Under the pieces are notes generated by a model. It did no database searches and had not been told where the DNA came from. It saw nothing but the letters and a program-made list of their open reading frames with translations. From Mansonella perstans (lineage: Eukaryota > Nematoda > Chromadorea > Rhabditida > Onchocercidae): a DNA stretch of 64,000 nt. Both the position numbers and the translations under genes were made by a program. The stretch covers positions 186,001 to 250,000 of the forward strand of contig JBAMDO010000051.1 of assembly GCA_037074765.1 (NCBI GenBank), read 5' to 3'. Below, piece by piece: positions 25,482 through 39,991 of the stretch. Position 1 is the stretch's first letter. Every line of letters begins with the position of its first letter.

Positions 25482-26475
25482 GAAATTTAAAAAATATTTG
25501 TAAATTTAGAGTAATTTTAGTTGTTTGTTCTATAATCCTGTATTATAATGAGTGCAGGAAAATTAAAGAATGTACTGTAATGAGAAAATTTCAATTTTTT
25601 TTTTACTGAAATTTTGTTTATGGTGGGCGATTCGCTGCTGTAAAATGAATTCAGATTACGAAGCGTTGCAGTTACCAAATGTAGGAAAGAGTATGTGGTT
25701 TATCAAAAAAAATTGTTGGAAAGGAATTATCAGAAACAATTTATAACCAGTTTATAGCCCTGGAATCGTGAGAATCCCCGCTTTTTTGCTATCGCGAGCA
25801 GCGATGGTGATGAAAGTGATTGAGATCTGAGAGGAGACCTTCAAGTATTGCATCCCTATGAGGTTTGTTTCACCTACTTGCACTGTTTGCTGCTATCCAT
25901 TATTTGAAAACGGAACTACTCATTATAAATTTTCTCACACTGTGGCTACGTCAACAATGAATCCGTCATTTTCGATTGTTTTATTCTCGATATTTTGTAG
26001 GACCGAAATCCATATTACTTTGCTTTATTTTTTCAATTATTATATTTCTCTCTTAAGAATTTCCCAGTATTTCATTCATAAACATTCTTTGTCACATTCA
26101 ATCATAAAGTATTAATGGCGCAGGGAAAATATGCAAAAGAAAAAATGAAAATATGGGAAATATGAGGATGAGAACTTTCAAGAACTGCAAAAGAAAATGA
26201 GAAATATGGGAATGAAAACATTCTCGAGTGGGATGAAGAGAAATCCGAGAAAAAGCAACACCCCTATGAATCTAAAAATTAATTTAACTTCCAGAAAACA
26301 ACTTATAATTTTGATGTGGCGCATATAATACCTTAATATCTATTTGCAATCATGATTCCCATAGAGTCGCAAGGGATTACAACTATTTTTCTTTAATTTA
26401 TGTGCTTTAAGCTTACGAGATTTCTTATTTTAATAAGAATTGAATATTGTAGTTAAGTGTTAAAATACTGTCGAT
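25482..26475 (+). repeat. ~1 kb dispersed repeat, copy 1
   Basis: About 990 bases matching 30233-31215 in the same orientation at roughly 97% by eye, with scattered substitutions and one- or two-base indels. The shared segment begins near TTTAAAAAATATTTGTAAAT and ends near AATATTGTAGTTAAG. I saw no terminal inverted repeats, no TG..CA ends and no convincing target duplication. It carries an 85-codon open frame (25858-26115) present in both copies with two amino-acid changes, with no recognised domain. It may be a family of interspersed non-autonomous elements or a segmental duplication. Confidence 0.9.
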
Positions 26476-26862
26476 GCTTGCCTGCTGGATCAACTTTCAA
26501 CTTTTCGAAACTTTTTTTTTAAACACTTTACAGTGGAAATATCTAGAAAAAAAGGTATAAAACTTAGTTCAAGAGAATGTGAGATCATTTGACTGATAAC
26601 GCCTTAGTTTGAGAAGTTGTTTTCTGATGCTACTTTTTTCTGATTTTCTGCAAGGGTTTTTATCCCAAAATCAGAGACAAAGTTGAGAATCTAGTATGTG
26701 TCAAAATAAATTGTATTTGGAATAAAAAATACAAGAAATTTAATAGTTAGAATAGAATCTGTTCAGGTCTTCAATTCTTTCTTTTGGCGATGTAGTTGCG
26801 CATGAAATCTCACTGAATATTATAAATATTAAAAGAGCAGAATAATGCAGACATTACTGCAG
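26476..26862. other. Spacer between repeat copy 1 and the broken gene
   Basis: No feature seen. An upstream exon of the broken gene may lie here or inside the repeat. Confidence 0.4.
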
Positions 26863-29800
26863 TTCGGTTTGGTTTACGGTATGTGGTTATAGCAGACTCT
26901 TCGAAGCGATGCCAAGACTCGTTTTTGTAGATGACACATAGTTATTAGAAGTAATAAGAATTCTCATATATCTTGAGATTTAATCTTCTGTATATTTCAT
27001 CTCGTAACAGATATGTGATGTGCGTGGTATATTGATTAGTGAACGAAATGTCAATAGTAACCAATATCCGGATGTGAAAATCATGTTAGGTCACGTCAAA
27101 CATGGACAGCATACTCCCGTCGATGGCCATACAGTTTAGTGCCTATTACAATACTCTATTACAATTTTATGTGGTTCAGTCATATCGTCGTTTGGAGAAA
27201 CAGTCGCTTACAACAGAGCCATTCGATCTCGGGTCATCGTTTTTGGCTTTTTTTTTTTCTTTTTTTAAGCATCTTTCACAAACCCCGCAGCTAAACACCG
27301 AGAAAGATTGCTGACTCACCGTGGTAGAAGACATATGTTGATCAGTACTTTTTTCTAAACTTGTTATATTCCGCAGAGTTGATATTTCCATTAGATTTTT
27401 TGAACGTATTCATTTAAATGGCATGAATTCACAGCAGATCTTCGTTGTAAATCTGCGCCCTATGAATAAAATAAAATTAGCTTGAATTATTATTCCGTTA
27501 ATTTTATCATTTTAGTTTGAGGTTCACGCTAGTTGGGAACCAGATTTGCCGACGGGATATTTGTGGGCTGAAAATAAGGATCTGGGATTGATCCATGATC
27601 CAGATAAACTACTGCTACCTGTATTAGGTGAAAATCCAAATGCATTGTCTGCATACATGTGGCATATACAGGTCCCAGTCGTTTAAGTTGTTTTGCAATA
27701 AAAGACATGACTATGTAAGAGATTGTCTTTTTTTTTTTTTTTTCATTTTCCAATTTACAAGTAAAGAGTGTTAAAGTTTCTAAAAAGATATAATATTACA
27801 GGTTATTCAAAGTTTCTCAAACTGTTAAAGTTTTCAAGTTTTCGTATTGCAGTTATTTAGGAGCACGAAATTAATGAATAATTGGAATAACCATAATGTG
27901 CTTCTTAGCAAGTGGAATAACCATAATTACACCATAATGTGCTTCTTAGCAAGTGTCACTCAGTAGATTGATAACTAATAAAATGCATTACACAGTAACT
28001 TTACATATATTAATAAGTTAAGACTACGTTAAAACTTCCTCGTAATGTAATTCTAGGTGGAGCTGTCGGATGATGGCTTGGTCAATGTTTGAAAATTCGC
28101 TTCGATAGCAGTTCGCACGAAGAATGTGACAAGCTTGTTCCTGGGACATGGGTCGAATTCACAGCATGGAGTCCTGCTAACATGCCGGATTTCAGAATCA
28201 AAACTTGGAAACTTACAGATAATCCACACTTAATGCAGATTCATGCAGTTCCTACATGCAATGGTTATGCGTTAAGTACACATCCCTCCCTTTGATGCCC
28301 TATGAAGCGTTAAATTAAAAACAATGCTTTTGTTTTCATTTAATCTACACTTTATTACACCATGCAGAGCTATGTTAGATATTTTTTGCGTAATTCGGAT
28401 TTGAACGAAGGATTGGATGAATCTAAAGATTTGTGTAACAACTTTTTTGGCTACATTTGCTTGCGTAATAGTTTTTTGAATGCTTCAGAATTTTTCAATT
28501 TTAGTTTAAAGCATGTGGCTTCTATGAAGAAGAGCTAATCGCCATACAACCAACCATATTCGGTTTTATTGAAATACCGCGCGAAAAGCGATCGTTGATA
28601 AACTCAAAAAAAAAAACGACTGTCTGAGAGAAGATAAAAGGAATAGAACAACACGATTTATGCTTCATCCGATTGAAATGCCGCAGCCAGTCGTAAGTTC
28701 ACTTACAGAGTTGAATTTGAAAATAATCTGATTATAGCTTTTTTCGAATTTTTTTGTCATTTTAAAGAACTACCTTAGATAATTTTATTTATTCCTTTCT
28801 ATGCAATATATTGTTTCCTAAGCTGGTTGTTTCACCGGTGAGCGTAGAAAGTAACTGCAACTATATTTCACTACTGAGTTCCAGTCATTAAGTCTCATTT
28901 CATATTTCTATATGAAATGATTTTTAGCGAAGTCAAAAACGAAATCAGAACTATCATTGAAGTATTATTTTTATAAAATTTAACATTTCACAAATATTGT
29001 GCAAATTTTTAAGGATTTTGAAAAAGATACGGAAAAGCTCCTGAATGAAGTTGAGCAGTGTAATATAACAGAAGAGGTGAGTTTAAGACACTGTTCATAT
29101 CAGGAAAACAGAAGTGATTATAAAAATATATGTTTCGTGAGATACTTTTCAACTTTTTCTTCGTTTGCTTTTGTATGGTAAAACGCGGCAAAAGAAAAGA
29201 CTACGTGGGATGTGTATTTGTAAAAACTCGGTAAATGTTGCTTTTAAAATTCAATAAATAATAATCGTAGTTTTCTGAATTCTGGGTTTATTTTTGACAC
29301 CATATCGGAATGAGCAATACGATTACTAAGTTTCAGTTTTTTTTTTCTTTTTTTGTGCAGATATAGTTTGTATGAATATTTTGAAAATTTTTTACACTGT
29401 TCTGATAGTTTACTTTTGTAACAGCAGCAAGAACAAAGGAAGAGTGTATTTGTCACATATTCGATCTTCCATAGTATTTCGGAATTGCAAATTTTATTGA
29501 AAGTGGGATTAAAGATTTGTTAATTCTAAGAACTATATATAAGGGCATCACTAACTACAGCGTGATGAATGCTAATTAAGGTTTTTTCTAGACTTGTCAA
29601 ATAGAAAGGGTTTAGCTGATTTTATTTTTGAAAGCTTGTTCATTACAGATTGAATCAACTTGTATCGTTTCATCCCTGGTTCCTGCATGGGAGAATGAAT
29701 GTTGCTGTCGATTGTTCGGCAGAGTTCGAGTTGATCCGGAATTGAGACATTGTTTTATTGCTGATGTTGCATATCGGTAATGCGTAAAAACAGATTAATT

Positions 29801-30003
29801 TAAAAACTTTATGGAGCTAGCACGTGATTACAAGTGTATATGTCTATGATGCTTTGTACAACTGAAGCACGCGAAATTAAGACAGTTTTAAATTTAAAAG
29901 GTTATCATTATATTCCTTTACAGCAATGTTCATTATTGATCTGCGTGTTAATTGTTTTTCTGTTTCATTTTTCTTTTTTAGCTGTTGCATTTCCGTGAAG
30001 TAA
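26863..30003 (+). pseudogene. Uncharacterised multi-exon gene with two frame breaks
   Basis: Exons with good junctions: 26863-26878 (weak), 27011-27133, 27516-27671, 28057-~28275, 28505-28692, 29014-29076, 29649-29776 and 29982-30003. Reading through requires two frame changes. One is at about 28087-28092, where GTCAATGTTTGA stops after DDGLVNV and the coding continues as KIRFDSSSHEECDKLVP in another frame. The other is at the A10 run at about 28604-28613, where SKKK must shift to DCLREDKRNRTTRF. Codon phases at 27133/27516, 27671/28057, 28692/29014 and 29076/29649 agree. Blocks such as WEPDLPTGYLWAENKD and LFGRVRVDPELRHCFIADVA look like genuine protein, but I recognise no family and cannot assign a function. 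It is either a recently broken gene or a gene carrying homopolymer errors in the assembly. It sits between the two 1 kb direct repeats. Confidence 0.5.
27884..27955. repeat. Short tandem duplication in intron
   Basis: GGAATAACCATAA followed by TGTGCTTCTTAGCAAGTG occurs twice in succession, the second time with a short ATTACACCATAA insertion. It lies in an intron of the broken gene. Confidence 0.75.
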
Positions 30004-30232
30004 TGTGGATGCGGTCTTTACATTGGTCTTTACATGCCGAGCTTGGTGAATATTTTGGCGTGTCAGAGGAACAATATTTGGTTAAATGAAACGCTGAATT
30101 CTGAATTCTTGTTTGCAGTTCAACAATACAGTAATATTCATTATTCTCTAAATTTTAAATCAGCCAATTTTTTATTCGTCTTAATTCGGAAGTTGTAGGT
30201 CCCAAAACCCCTAAATCCTCAATATTTAAAAT
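30004..30232. other. Tail of the broken gene / spacer
   Basis: A second frame continues past the stop of the last exon (about 29982-30089, LHFREVMWMRSLHWSLH...) to a TGA. It may be the true terminal exon if the donor phase at 29776 is wrong. Confidence 0.3.
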
Positions 30233-31215
30233 TGAAGTTTAAAAAATATTTGTAAATTTAGAGTAATTTTAGTTGTTTGTTCTATAATCCTGTACTGTAA
30301 TGAGTTGCAGGAAAATTAAAGAATGGGATTTCTCAATTTTTATTTTTACTGAAATTTTGTTTATGGTGGCGATTCGCTGCTGTAAAATGAATTCAGATTA
30401 GGAAGCGTTGCAGTTACCAAATGTAGGAAAGAGTATGTGGTTTATCAAAAAAAATTGTTGGAAAGGAATTATCAAAAACAATTTATAACCAGTTTATAGC
30501 CCTGGAATCGTGAGAATCCCCGCTTTTTTGCTATCGTAAGCAGCGATGGTGATGAAAGTGATTGAGATCTGAGAGGAGACCTTCAAGTATTGTATCCCTA
30601 TGAGGTTTGTTTCACCTACTTGCACTGTTTGCTGCTATCCATTATTTGAAAACGGAACTACTCATTATAAATTTTCTCACACTGTGGCTACGTCAACAAT
30701 GAATCCGTCATTTTCGATTGTTTTATTCTCGATATTTTGTAGGACCGAAATCCATATTACTTTGCTTTATTTTTTCAGTTATTATATTTCTCTCTTAAGA
30801 ATTTCCCAGTATTTCATTCATAAACATTCTTTGTCACTTTCAATCATAAAGTATTAATGGCGCAGGGAAAATATGCAAAAGAAAAAATGAAAATATGGGA
30901 AATGTGGGAATGAGAACTTTCAAGAACTGCAAAAGAAAATGAGAAATATGGGAATGAAAACATTCTCGAGTGGGATGAAGGGAAATCCGAGAAAAAGCAA
31001 CACCCCTTTGAATCTAAAAATTAATTTAACTTTCAGAAAACAACTTATAATTTTGATGTGGCGCATGTAATACCTTGATATCTGTTTGCAGTCATGATTC
31101 CCATAGAGTCGCAAGGGATTGCGACTATTTTCCTTTAATTTATGTGCTTTAAGCTTACGAAATTTCTTGTTTTAATAAGAATTGAATATTGTAGTTAAGT
31201 ATCAAAATGCTATCG
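30233..31215 (+). repeat. ~1 kb dispersed repeat, copy 2
   Basis: Same orientation and almost the same sequence as 25482-26475, with a few small indels and substitutions (for example one G missing in TGGTGGGCGATTC). Directly after it, the sequence at 31223-31273 (ACCATATCGGAATGAGCAAT then TTTCAG) resembles 29290-29335 inside the broken gene, so a piece of that gene's intron has also been duplicated here. Confidence 0.9.
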
Positions 31216-33203
31216 TTGAGTTTGTTTTTGGAACCATATCGGAATGAGCAATAAGATTTTGAAGTTTCAGTTAAAAAGCAACTGCGAAATCGTAAACTGC
31301 CTGATGGAAGCATTAGTTGATGAACTTTTAACTAGTGTGATGGAGCTGCTAAAAGTCGAAAACTCGGAAGGTTGAAGGATTAATTGTAGTTCAAGTGTTT
31401 TTAAAAAATACTGCAATTATACGTTATTATAGATCATTATGTTATCTGATCAACTGTTTAATAGTTTTATGCATATTTTTTCTGATATTTATCAAAGTAT
31501 CGTGCTATTTATTTCTTTCATGTGTTATGCTGAAGCCGTTCAAAGGTTCGCAAAATGAACCGCTGTCACCATGATTATCATATCAATCAGGTGATAATAA
31601 TACTTGATCTAAGTAAAAAAGTTATTAGTACTTCGTATAGAGTTCACAGAGAAGCAGAAGCGAAATTAACAATACAGCTTATATTTTGACCGTTGTGTGG
31701 TTACATTCGATGGATTAAAGGAGAGTTTTAATTGAATTTAAGGTGAAGAAAGGTTGAAACCAGAAAAATTTTAGAATTAGTTTTCCATTTCCTTACTGTA
31801 TAGTCATTTATATATATCTGCAAAATGCTGACATGAACTTGTAAATGTATACTTTATATACAATAAAATTGAATTCAAAATTGCTGAGGATTTCATGTTT
31901 TTTTTTTTTCTTGTATTTATGATTTGTACCTGAGAATGATTTATTTATCCATAAACAGTAAGATGTGATTGTTTAAGTGGTTGGGAAAAAAATTATTTTT
32001 AATCACCCTAATTCTTACTTGAATGATAAGACATAAAATTTTGCTTTTCATTTATCTTTTTCACGATAAACAAAAGGTTACATTTAAGGAATTTTCAGAC
32101 ATCATAAAAGTTCAGATAACAATCGATTTGGGAGTTTTTCATAAAGTTCTGTCATTACTTTTGGGGAAAACTATCACAGTTTCCTTGTTGTATTCACATC
32201 TGGTATCATGCAAGTGATCAGCAGATATTTCTTGATAGTATTATGATTTTCAATCAATCCCTTTCATCACTGTAACATCTCTCATGGGTCTAAATTAATG
32301 ATACAATGGGTATAGTAGATTCTAAACTTATTTCCTTTTCAACGCGACGGAATGATGAGAAACAAAACGATGAAAGAAATTGCATTTCGTTCCCAAATAG
32401 CCAAAAGGTTGCACGATATTTCAGTGAATTTGAATTTTAAACAAACAAACATTTTCGGTTAAGTACGGCTAAATGGCGCGAAATTCTCCGTGTATTTAAA
32501 TTGGAAATTCTGGTTCAGCTGACATTATGAGTGTGTATGCAGTGTAAGAGTGATTGTCCTATAAGATGTGTATGAGCGTTTGGTTTTTTTTTTTTTTTAT
32601 AATTTATTGCATTTAAGCCTAGAAGTACTCATAAAATGATATTAATTAGGATACTTTCTTTTTAACTTTTTATTTGATTTTTTAGATCAAAATCTGTCTC
32701 CTTCTAAACTTTCTTTACCTTATTTTTTATAATAACCAAATCTTTTTTTTTTGTTTATCACTTAATCATTTTTTCTCAGTCACATTTTTAAAGTTAAAAT
32801 TAGAAGAATGCATTCTTCTAACTTTGCCATTCATAAATTCCTGAAAACATAGTTTTTTTAATTAATATAAAAAAAATCAAAATGATAGACGATAAACGGA
32901 ATTAACAGTTAAACAAACAAAGGATGTCGCTGGAGTTATCAAAATGTGCATACAAAGAGTGAATACGTGTTTGTTATCTCTAAATAAAATCGAGAAACTT
33001 CGTGATCTTCGAAAATCAGAAAGCGACGCATATCTTGCTAAATCTGATTTAATGATGACTGGTAATTTATTTGAGAATGATTTTTTGGTCTTTTTCTTTT
33101 GCATTATGAGATGTGCGGATGCGTTTTTTTCTTGAAAAGTTTAAAAGTTTTCTCATTTTTCAGGATTTTATTATCTCTACAGCAGCAGCTGTTGTTACTA
33201 ACA
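31216..33203. other. Intergenic upstream of the reductase gene
   Basis: At 31273-31377 a frame follows a TTTCAG acceptor and ends in TGA (about 33 codons, MEALVDELLTSVMELLKVE); it could be a terminal exon of the broken gene displaced by repeat copy 2. At 32944 an ATG opens a 63-codon frame (KIEKLRDLRKSESDAYL) that could be a small upstream exon but does not join the reductase in phase. A TTTTTCAG acceptor at 33156-33163, 40 bases before the reductase ATG, fits a trans-splice site. Confidence 0.4.
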
Positions 33204-35517
<2,314 letters not shown>

Positions 35518-37514
35518 GTCTTCTGTGATCTACAATAATGATACCTCACCGTTATTCGTCTGTTATAAACGAGCCTTTCTAAACCAGCATTAGTAACATG
35601 CTGCGTTTCTAACATTTTTTGGATGTAAGAGAAATCCGAAACGTTACTTTTTTCAAGCATTCACTTGTCGTTTTTTGAAATTAAATTGCTGATTACTCTA
35701 ACACCTTTTCTCGTTAATTTGTAGCAGAAATTTTAGCGGTAGCACGCATTATACATTAATCAGTTGAATGAGGTGGGAAATAAGAAATAAGAAAGTAAAA
35801 GGAAGGATTGAGAAGAGAAGGAGCAGTTTATTCCTTATCTCACTCCTCATAACATTATAACTAATGTTTCAGCATTCCAGTGGAATTTTTATCTTGTCTT
35901 CTTATATCTAGAAGAAATATCTTCTGTCATATTTCGCCTCTTATATCTTATATGTAATGTATTTTAGAATATCGCATCACTGATTTGTTGAAAATTTTAT
36001 TTTATTTTTTCATGTATCACATATTTTGTTTATCCTGACATATGCTGATGTTTCAATTCCGAATCATTATGGTGAAAATATGATTTTTTAGCTTATCAGG
36101 ATCTTTCTATTTTGCTGCAATTCTTCCTTATTGGGTTTTCTATCAGCAGAATAATTAAGTTATTAAACTCATAATTTCTTTTTTTTTTGAAATAGAAGGA
36201 GAAAGTAATTTTGATAATATTAGGATAGTTTTAAGGAGTTAATCGCATTTCAAAGAGTTCGAAGTTGTAAAAAATCATAAAAATTTCTTGATTCTCGCGA
36301 TGGTTTAGCAATCCTAGCTTTATTTCTTGCGGACAGAAGGCGAAAAAGCCGTAGATCTTAATCGTGGTATATTCTCTCTGAAATGTTTCTGAAGATATAA
36401 AACAGACGGATTACGAAATTCAGTGGAATATCGACAGAGAAATACATTGAATTATGAGATTTTCAATAAATATAGTAAAGGCAAAGGGATGCCTAGCAGA
36501 TACAGAGCTCGAAATTCCATTTATCCTCCAATTAACATTGATTTCCGGGTACTTTTTTCGGCATATTTTGCCAAATAATACGTAACGGCGGCATTCTCCT
36601 GAAGTTTCATGATTAGTTAAGTTGTTTGTAATTTAAGACCATTAACTGTGTACGGCGCTATCGTCAGGAAAATCTGGGACTTCCAGAACTATTCTTGAAC
36701 GGAGATGTCGTTCACTAACAACATTTAGAAGCTTGAATTTTTGCTCATAAAATGAAACAAAAAGATTGCAAATCTGGAGCTAGTGATGACATTACTGAAT
36801 TTGGAAATGATCTGTTCTAAGTGTGGTGGAAGGTGTCTCTTATATTCCCTACATCATTTTTAACACAGTGTGAAATATTTCGGTCTTGAAGTGATATATA
36901 GAACAGCATTCAGATTAGCTGTAAAAAGTATCAGTTGGACTGTGACAAAATGCGATACTGATAGGGTCGGAATCAAGCTCTTCCTAAATTTTTAGCTCAT
37001 CTCATATAAATGTGTAGGAATCTAAAGAACGTACGCTGAAAAGTGAGCTTACAAGGAAACCTTCAATGATGTCAGACACTGAGCTTGTTTGATCGCATTC
37101 GGTTACTATGAAAATATCCTAAACTGCAATAGAATGGCGAATTGTCGATGATGAGTTATCTCATCGAAACATGTTATCCTATTAAGATCACTTAACTGAA
37201 GTACTATATTAGAATTGACAAATAACATTATTCGTGATCTTTTAACATTAACCTTCCTATTAATCTCCATCAAAATCAGCCTAAATTAAAACCACTTAAT
37301 TTCAAAAGAAGTTATACACTTTGAAATGCTTATCAGAACAGTTAGCAGCATCAAATAATGAAAAATTAAACTGACATTAGTAAGTGTTGAGAAGATATGT
37401 TTTTTTAGGAGTAGTGGTCACATCTTTCAGTGGTGTGCCAAAAAAATTGATTATAAGTTGCTAAATTATAAATGTAAATATCCTAGATTCCAATGATACA
37501 ATCAATGTTACAAA
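35518..37514. other. Intergenic, possibly holding a decayed element
   Basis: No gene. Around 36500-36760 both strands show short protein-like patches broken by stops (for example QENAAVTYYLAKYAEK on the minus strand), with higher GC than the surroundings. This may be old coding or transposon sequence; I could not identify it. Confidence 0.35.
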
Positions 37515-38949
37515 TTACCCTACAAACGCTACTGGTACACTTGAAAACAAGTCCTCGTAACCTTTTAGCACCACATTCTTGACCTCAACACTTTGAAGAC
37601 ATTTCCTTAATCCAAATGCTAACTGTTGAGTGCTGCAAAAATAAACACAAATGACCACCTGAAAAACGATATGTTGCACTTTGATGATTTCCTACAAAAT
37701 AATATGATTGGCAATAATGACAGTAAACACTTTGAAACTTTGAAAACAAAGTGACAAATCACTTACTATATGACATTTTGCAATTAATTATTTGTTATAG
37801 AAATAATAATAGCATAGTGTGAACTAATTTGCGCCAAACATTTCGCAGTACAATTTTATTTTGATGTTTCCGACAAATGTTACTTCTGCACTTCAACAAG
37901 AATTGCGGTAATTTAATTCTCACATATTTCGTTTTCACATGCTTTCGTTGTTTCAACCTGCAGTATGAGATTTGCTGCTAGGTTAATTTTTTCTAGCCTC
38001 CTTAGAAATCAAAGCAAATAATCAATATCAACAGTTTATTTCTGTAATTTGAACTCATCAAAAAGACTGTTGACAAACAAGTAGAGTGGAAAAATCAAAA
38101 TAAAGTTGCGAATTTTTTTATCACAATATAGCAATAATTGAAAAACATATCTAAACGAAGCAGCACATGGTTGTATCAATAGCATACACATGCATTACTA
38201 ATTAGAAGCGAACACAGGTTTAATCTCACTTTTTTTCTTGCCATTTTATTTAGCTTTATTTTCCACTTAACAATACTAATCTGAAAAATGACAATGCCCC
38301 GGTGATAATGACCAAAAATGCATCCTATCTATTATATGGCCTCAGCACTAGCTTATTTACCAGAATCTTTATTATTATTCATAAAATAAGATGAAATCTC
38401 TTTAAACGCAGATTTCTTCGAAGCAATGCACAGAAACAATGTGAGTTAATGGAAATACTATCACTTGCTTATAAAAGTTTAGATGGAACAGAAAACTTGG
38501 TATGAGTATACGGGTTGAAGCGCAATAATCACTGAAATCTGTTAAAAAAATAAATAAATTCAAACAACAAATTGCAAATCCATGCTATGGAAATTCTCTA
38601 GTGAAATCTATAAAAGATTCCAATTTTTGAATCCATTTAATAGGAATTGCTGGATTTTAAAAAATGCATTACTCAATGCTAAATCCTAACTAATGTTAGT
38701 TTTAAATTTCATAATACAAAGATCCCAATAAATCTATCAATAAATAATGCTAATAACAATTAATAAACGGAAACAACTGTCTTTTCTTGTCTTAATTTCA
38801 AAAGAATTACAAAGTCCTTCCTATCTGATTTGCTTCAACTGTATCGTGGGCATCAATATCCCTAATTTTAACTGCGTTAGTTCTTTGAGACTGTTCAGCA
38901 GCATGACTAATCAAAAAAATCAGTTCTTCGCAATTTAAATCTAGTGTGT
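37515..38949 (-). CDS. 3' part of an unrecognised gene (2 exons seen)
   Basis: Two minus-strand exons fit together: 38811-38949 (after TTTCAG, donor GACTTT/gtaatt, phase 2) and 37515-37632 (after TTTGCAG, ending in TAA). The joined protein runs from TLDLNCEELIFLISHAAEQ to a C-terminus with RKCLQSVEVKNVVLKGY. The first exon expects an upstream exon ending in phase 1, which I could not find between 38950 and 39991. The frame in the first exon also stays open to a TAA at 38807, so it could end there instead. The leucine-spaced pattern recalls the fast-evolving F-box-associated proteins of nematodes, which is only a guess. It lies just downstream of, and on the same strand as, the gene at 39992-41560. 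Confidence 0.45.
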
Positions 38950-39072
38950 CTGAAATAAAAACCAATCTATATCGAAGTTTTCTTTGCACCAAAAAGCTTC
39001 ATTATGCCGAAACATCCCCAGAAAAAAATATGCAACATATCAACTTAAAATAAGTTAAAAATACACAAAAAT

Positions 39073-39260
39073 AAGCTTGAGATATTAGATAATATACGAA
39101 AATAAGCTTGAAATATTAGAAAATATACAAAAATAAGCTTGAAATATTAGAAAATATACCAAAATAAGCTTAAAATATTAGAAAATATACAAATATAAGC
39201 TTGAAATATTAGAAAATATACAAAAATAAGCTTGAGATATTAGAAAAGACTAATTCATAT
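39073..39260. repeat. 31 bp tandem repeat, six copies
   Basis: Six units spaced exactly 31 bases (the AAGCTT word recurs at 39073, 39104, 39135, 39166, 39197 and 39228), with consensus CAAAAATAAGCTTGAAATAT and TAGAAAATATA. It lies between the two unrecognised minus-strand genes. Each unit contains a HindIII site. Confidence 0.9.
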
Positions 39261-39991
39261 AATTCAAGCGGAAGAGAAAAAACAGAAAGGCTCATTAAGT
39301 AACCGAAATGAAAAAAATGCAAAAACGAACTACTGGTCTATAAGAGAAAAGTGAGAGATGCATGAACTCAAAGAAATAGAGCAAATATTTCCAGCAACAA
39401 CTATTTTTGCAGAAATCAGAATAGCTCTACTGAATCTTAATGAGATTTTTGAGATAGAAAGAGTCTCGTAATTTCAGTTATAAACCAAAAAAATATACTA
39501 CTGAATCATAAAGAAGGAACCTCTAATTTCAAAAGTCTGATTTTAATTAAAAAAGGACCCGAATGAATCGGAATTTTCTAGAGAAAATAATTTCAATACC
39601 GCTCAATTATAAAGGGGTTCGTAAATTTTTAAAAGTAGCACTACTAAACAGCAGTACTTAAAAACATTTATTAAATGTCACCTTGCTAGGACATGCTTAA
39701 TCTCCCATCGCAACCTCCTTAGTCGTTCTATTTTATAACAATTTATCATCCAATTATCTAATTAACTTCATCATTTCAGCTATATTTAACAGTAATATTT
39801 TCCTAAAATTTTATAGTTATCCAATCATTCCTAAATTTTCACGTATTTCATAAATACACAATGATTTAAAAAAAGAAGAAAAAAACAGATTTTGAGTAAA
39901 AGCCACACATCCAACTAAAAACTGCTAAAAACCATAAGGGAAATGTGGGAATATTTATTGTGCTGTGTGGCATCGAATAACAAATCTGTTT

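Noticed and set aside
25858..26115. 85-codon frame conserved in both copies of the 1 kb repeat
   Set aside because: The copies are so similar at the DNA level that any frame would be conserved; no domain or codon-level constraint is visible.
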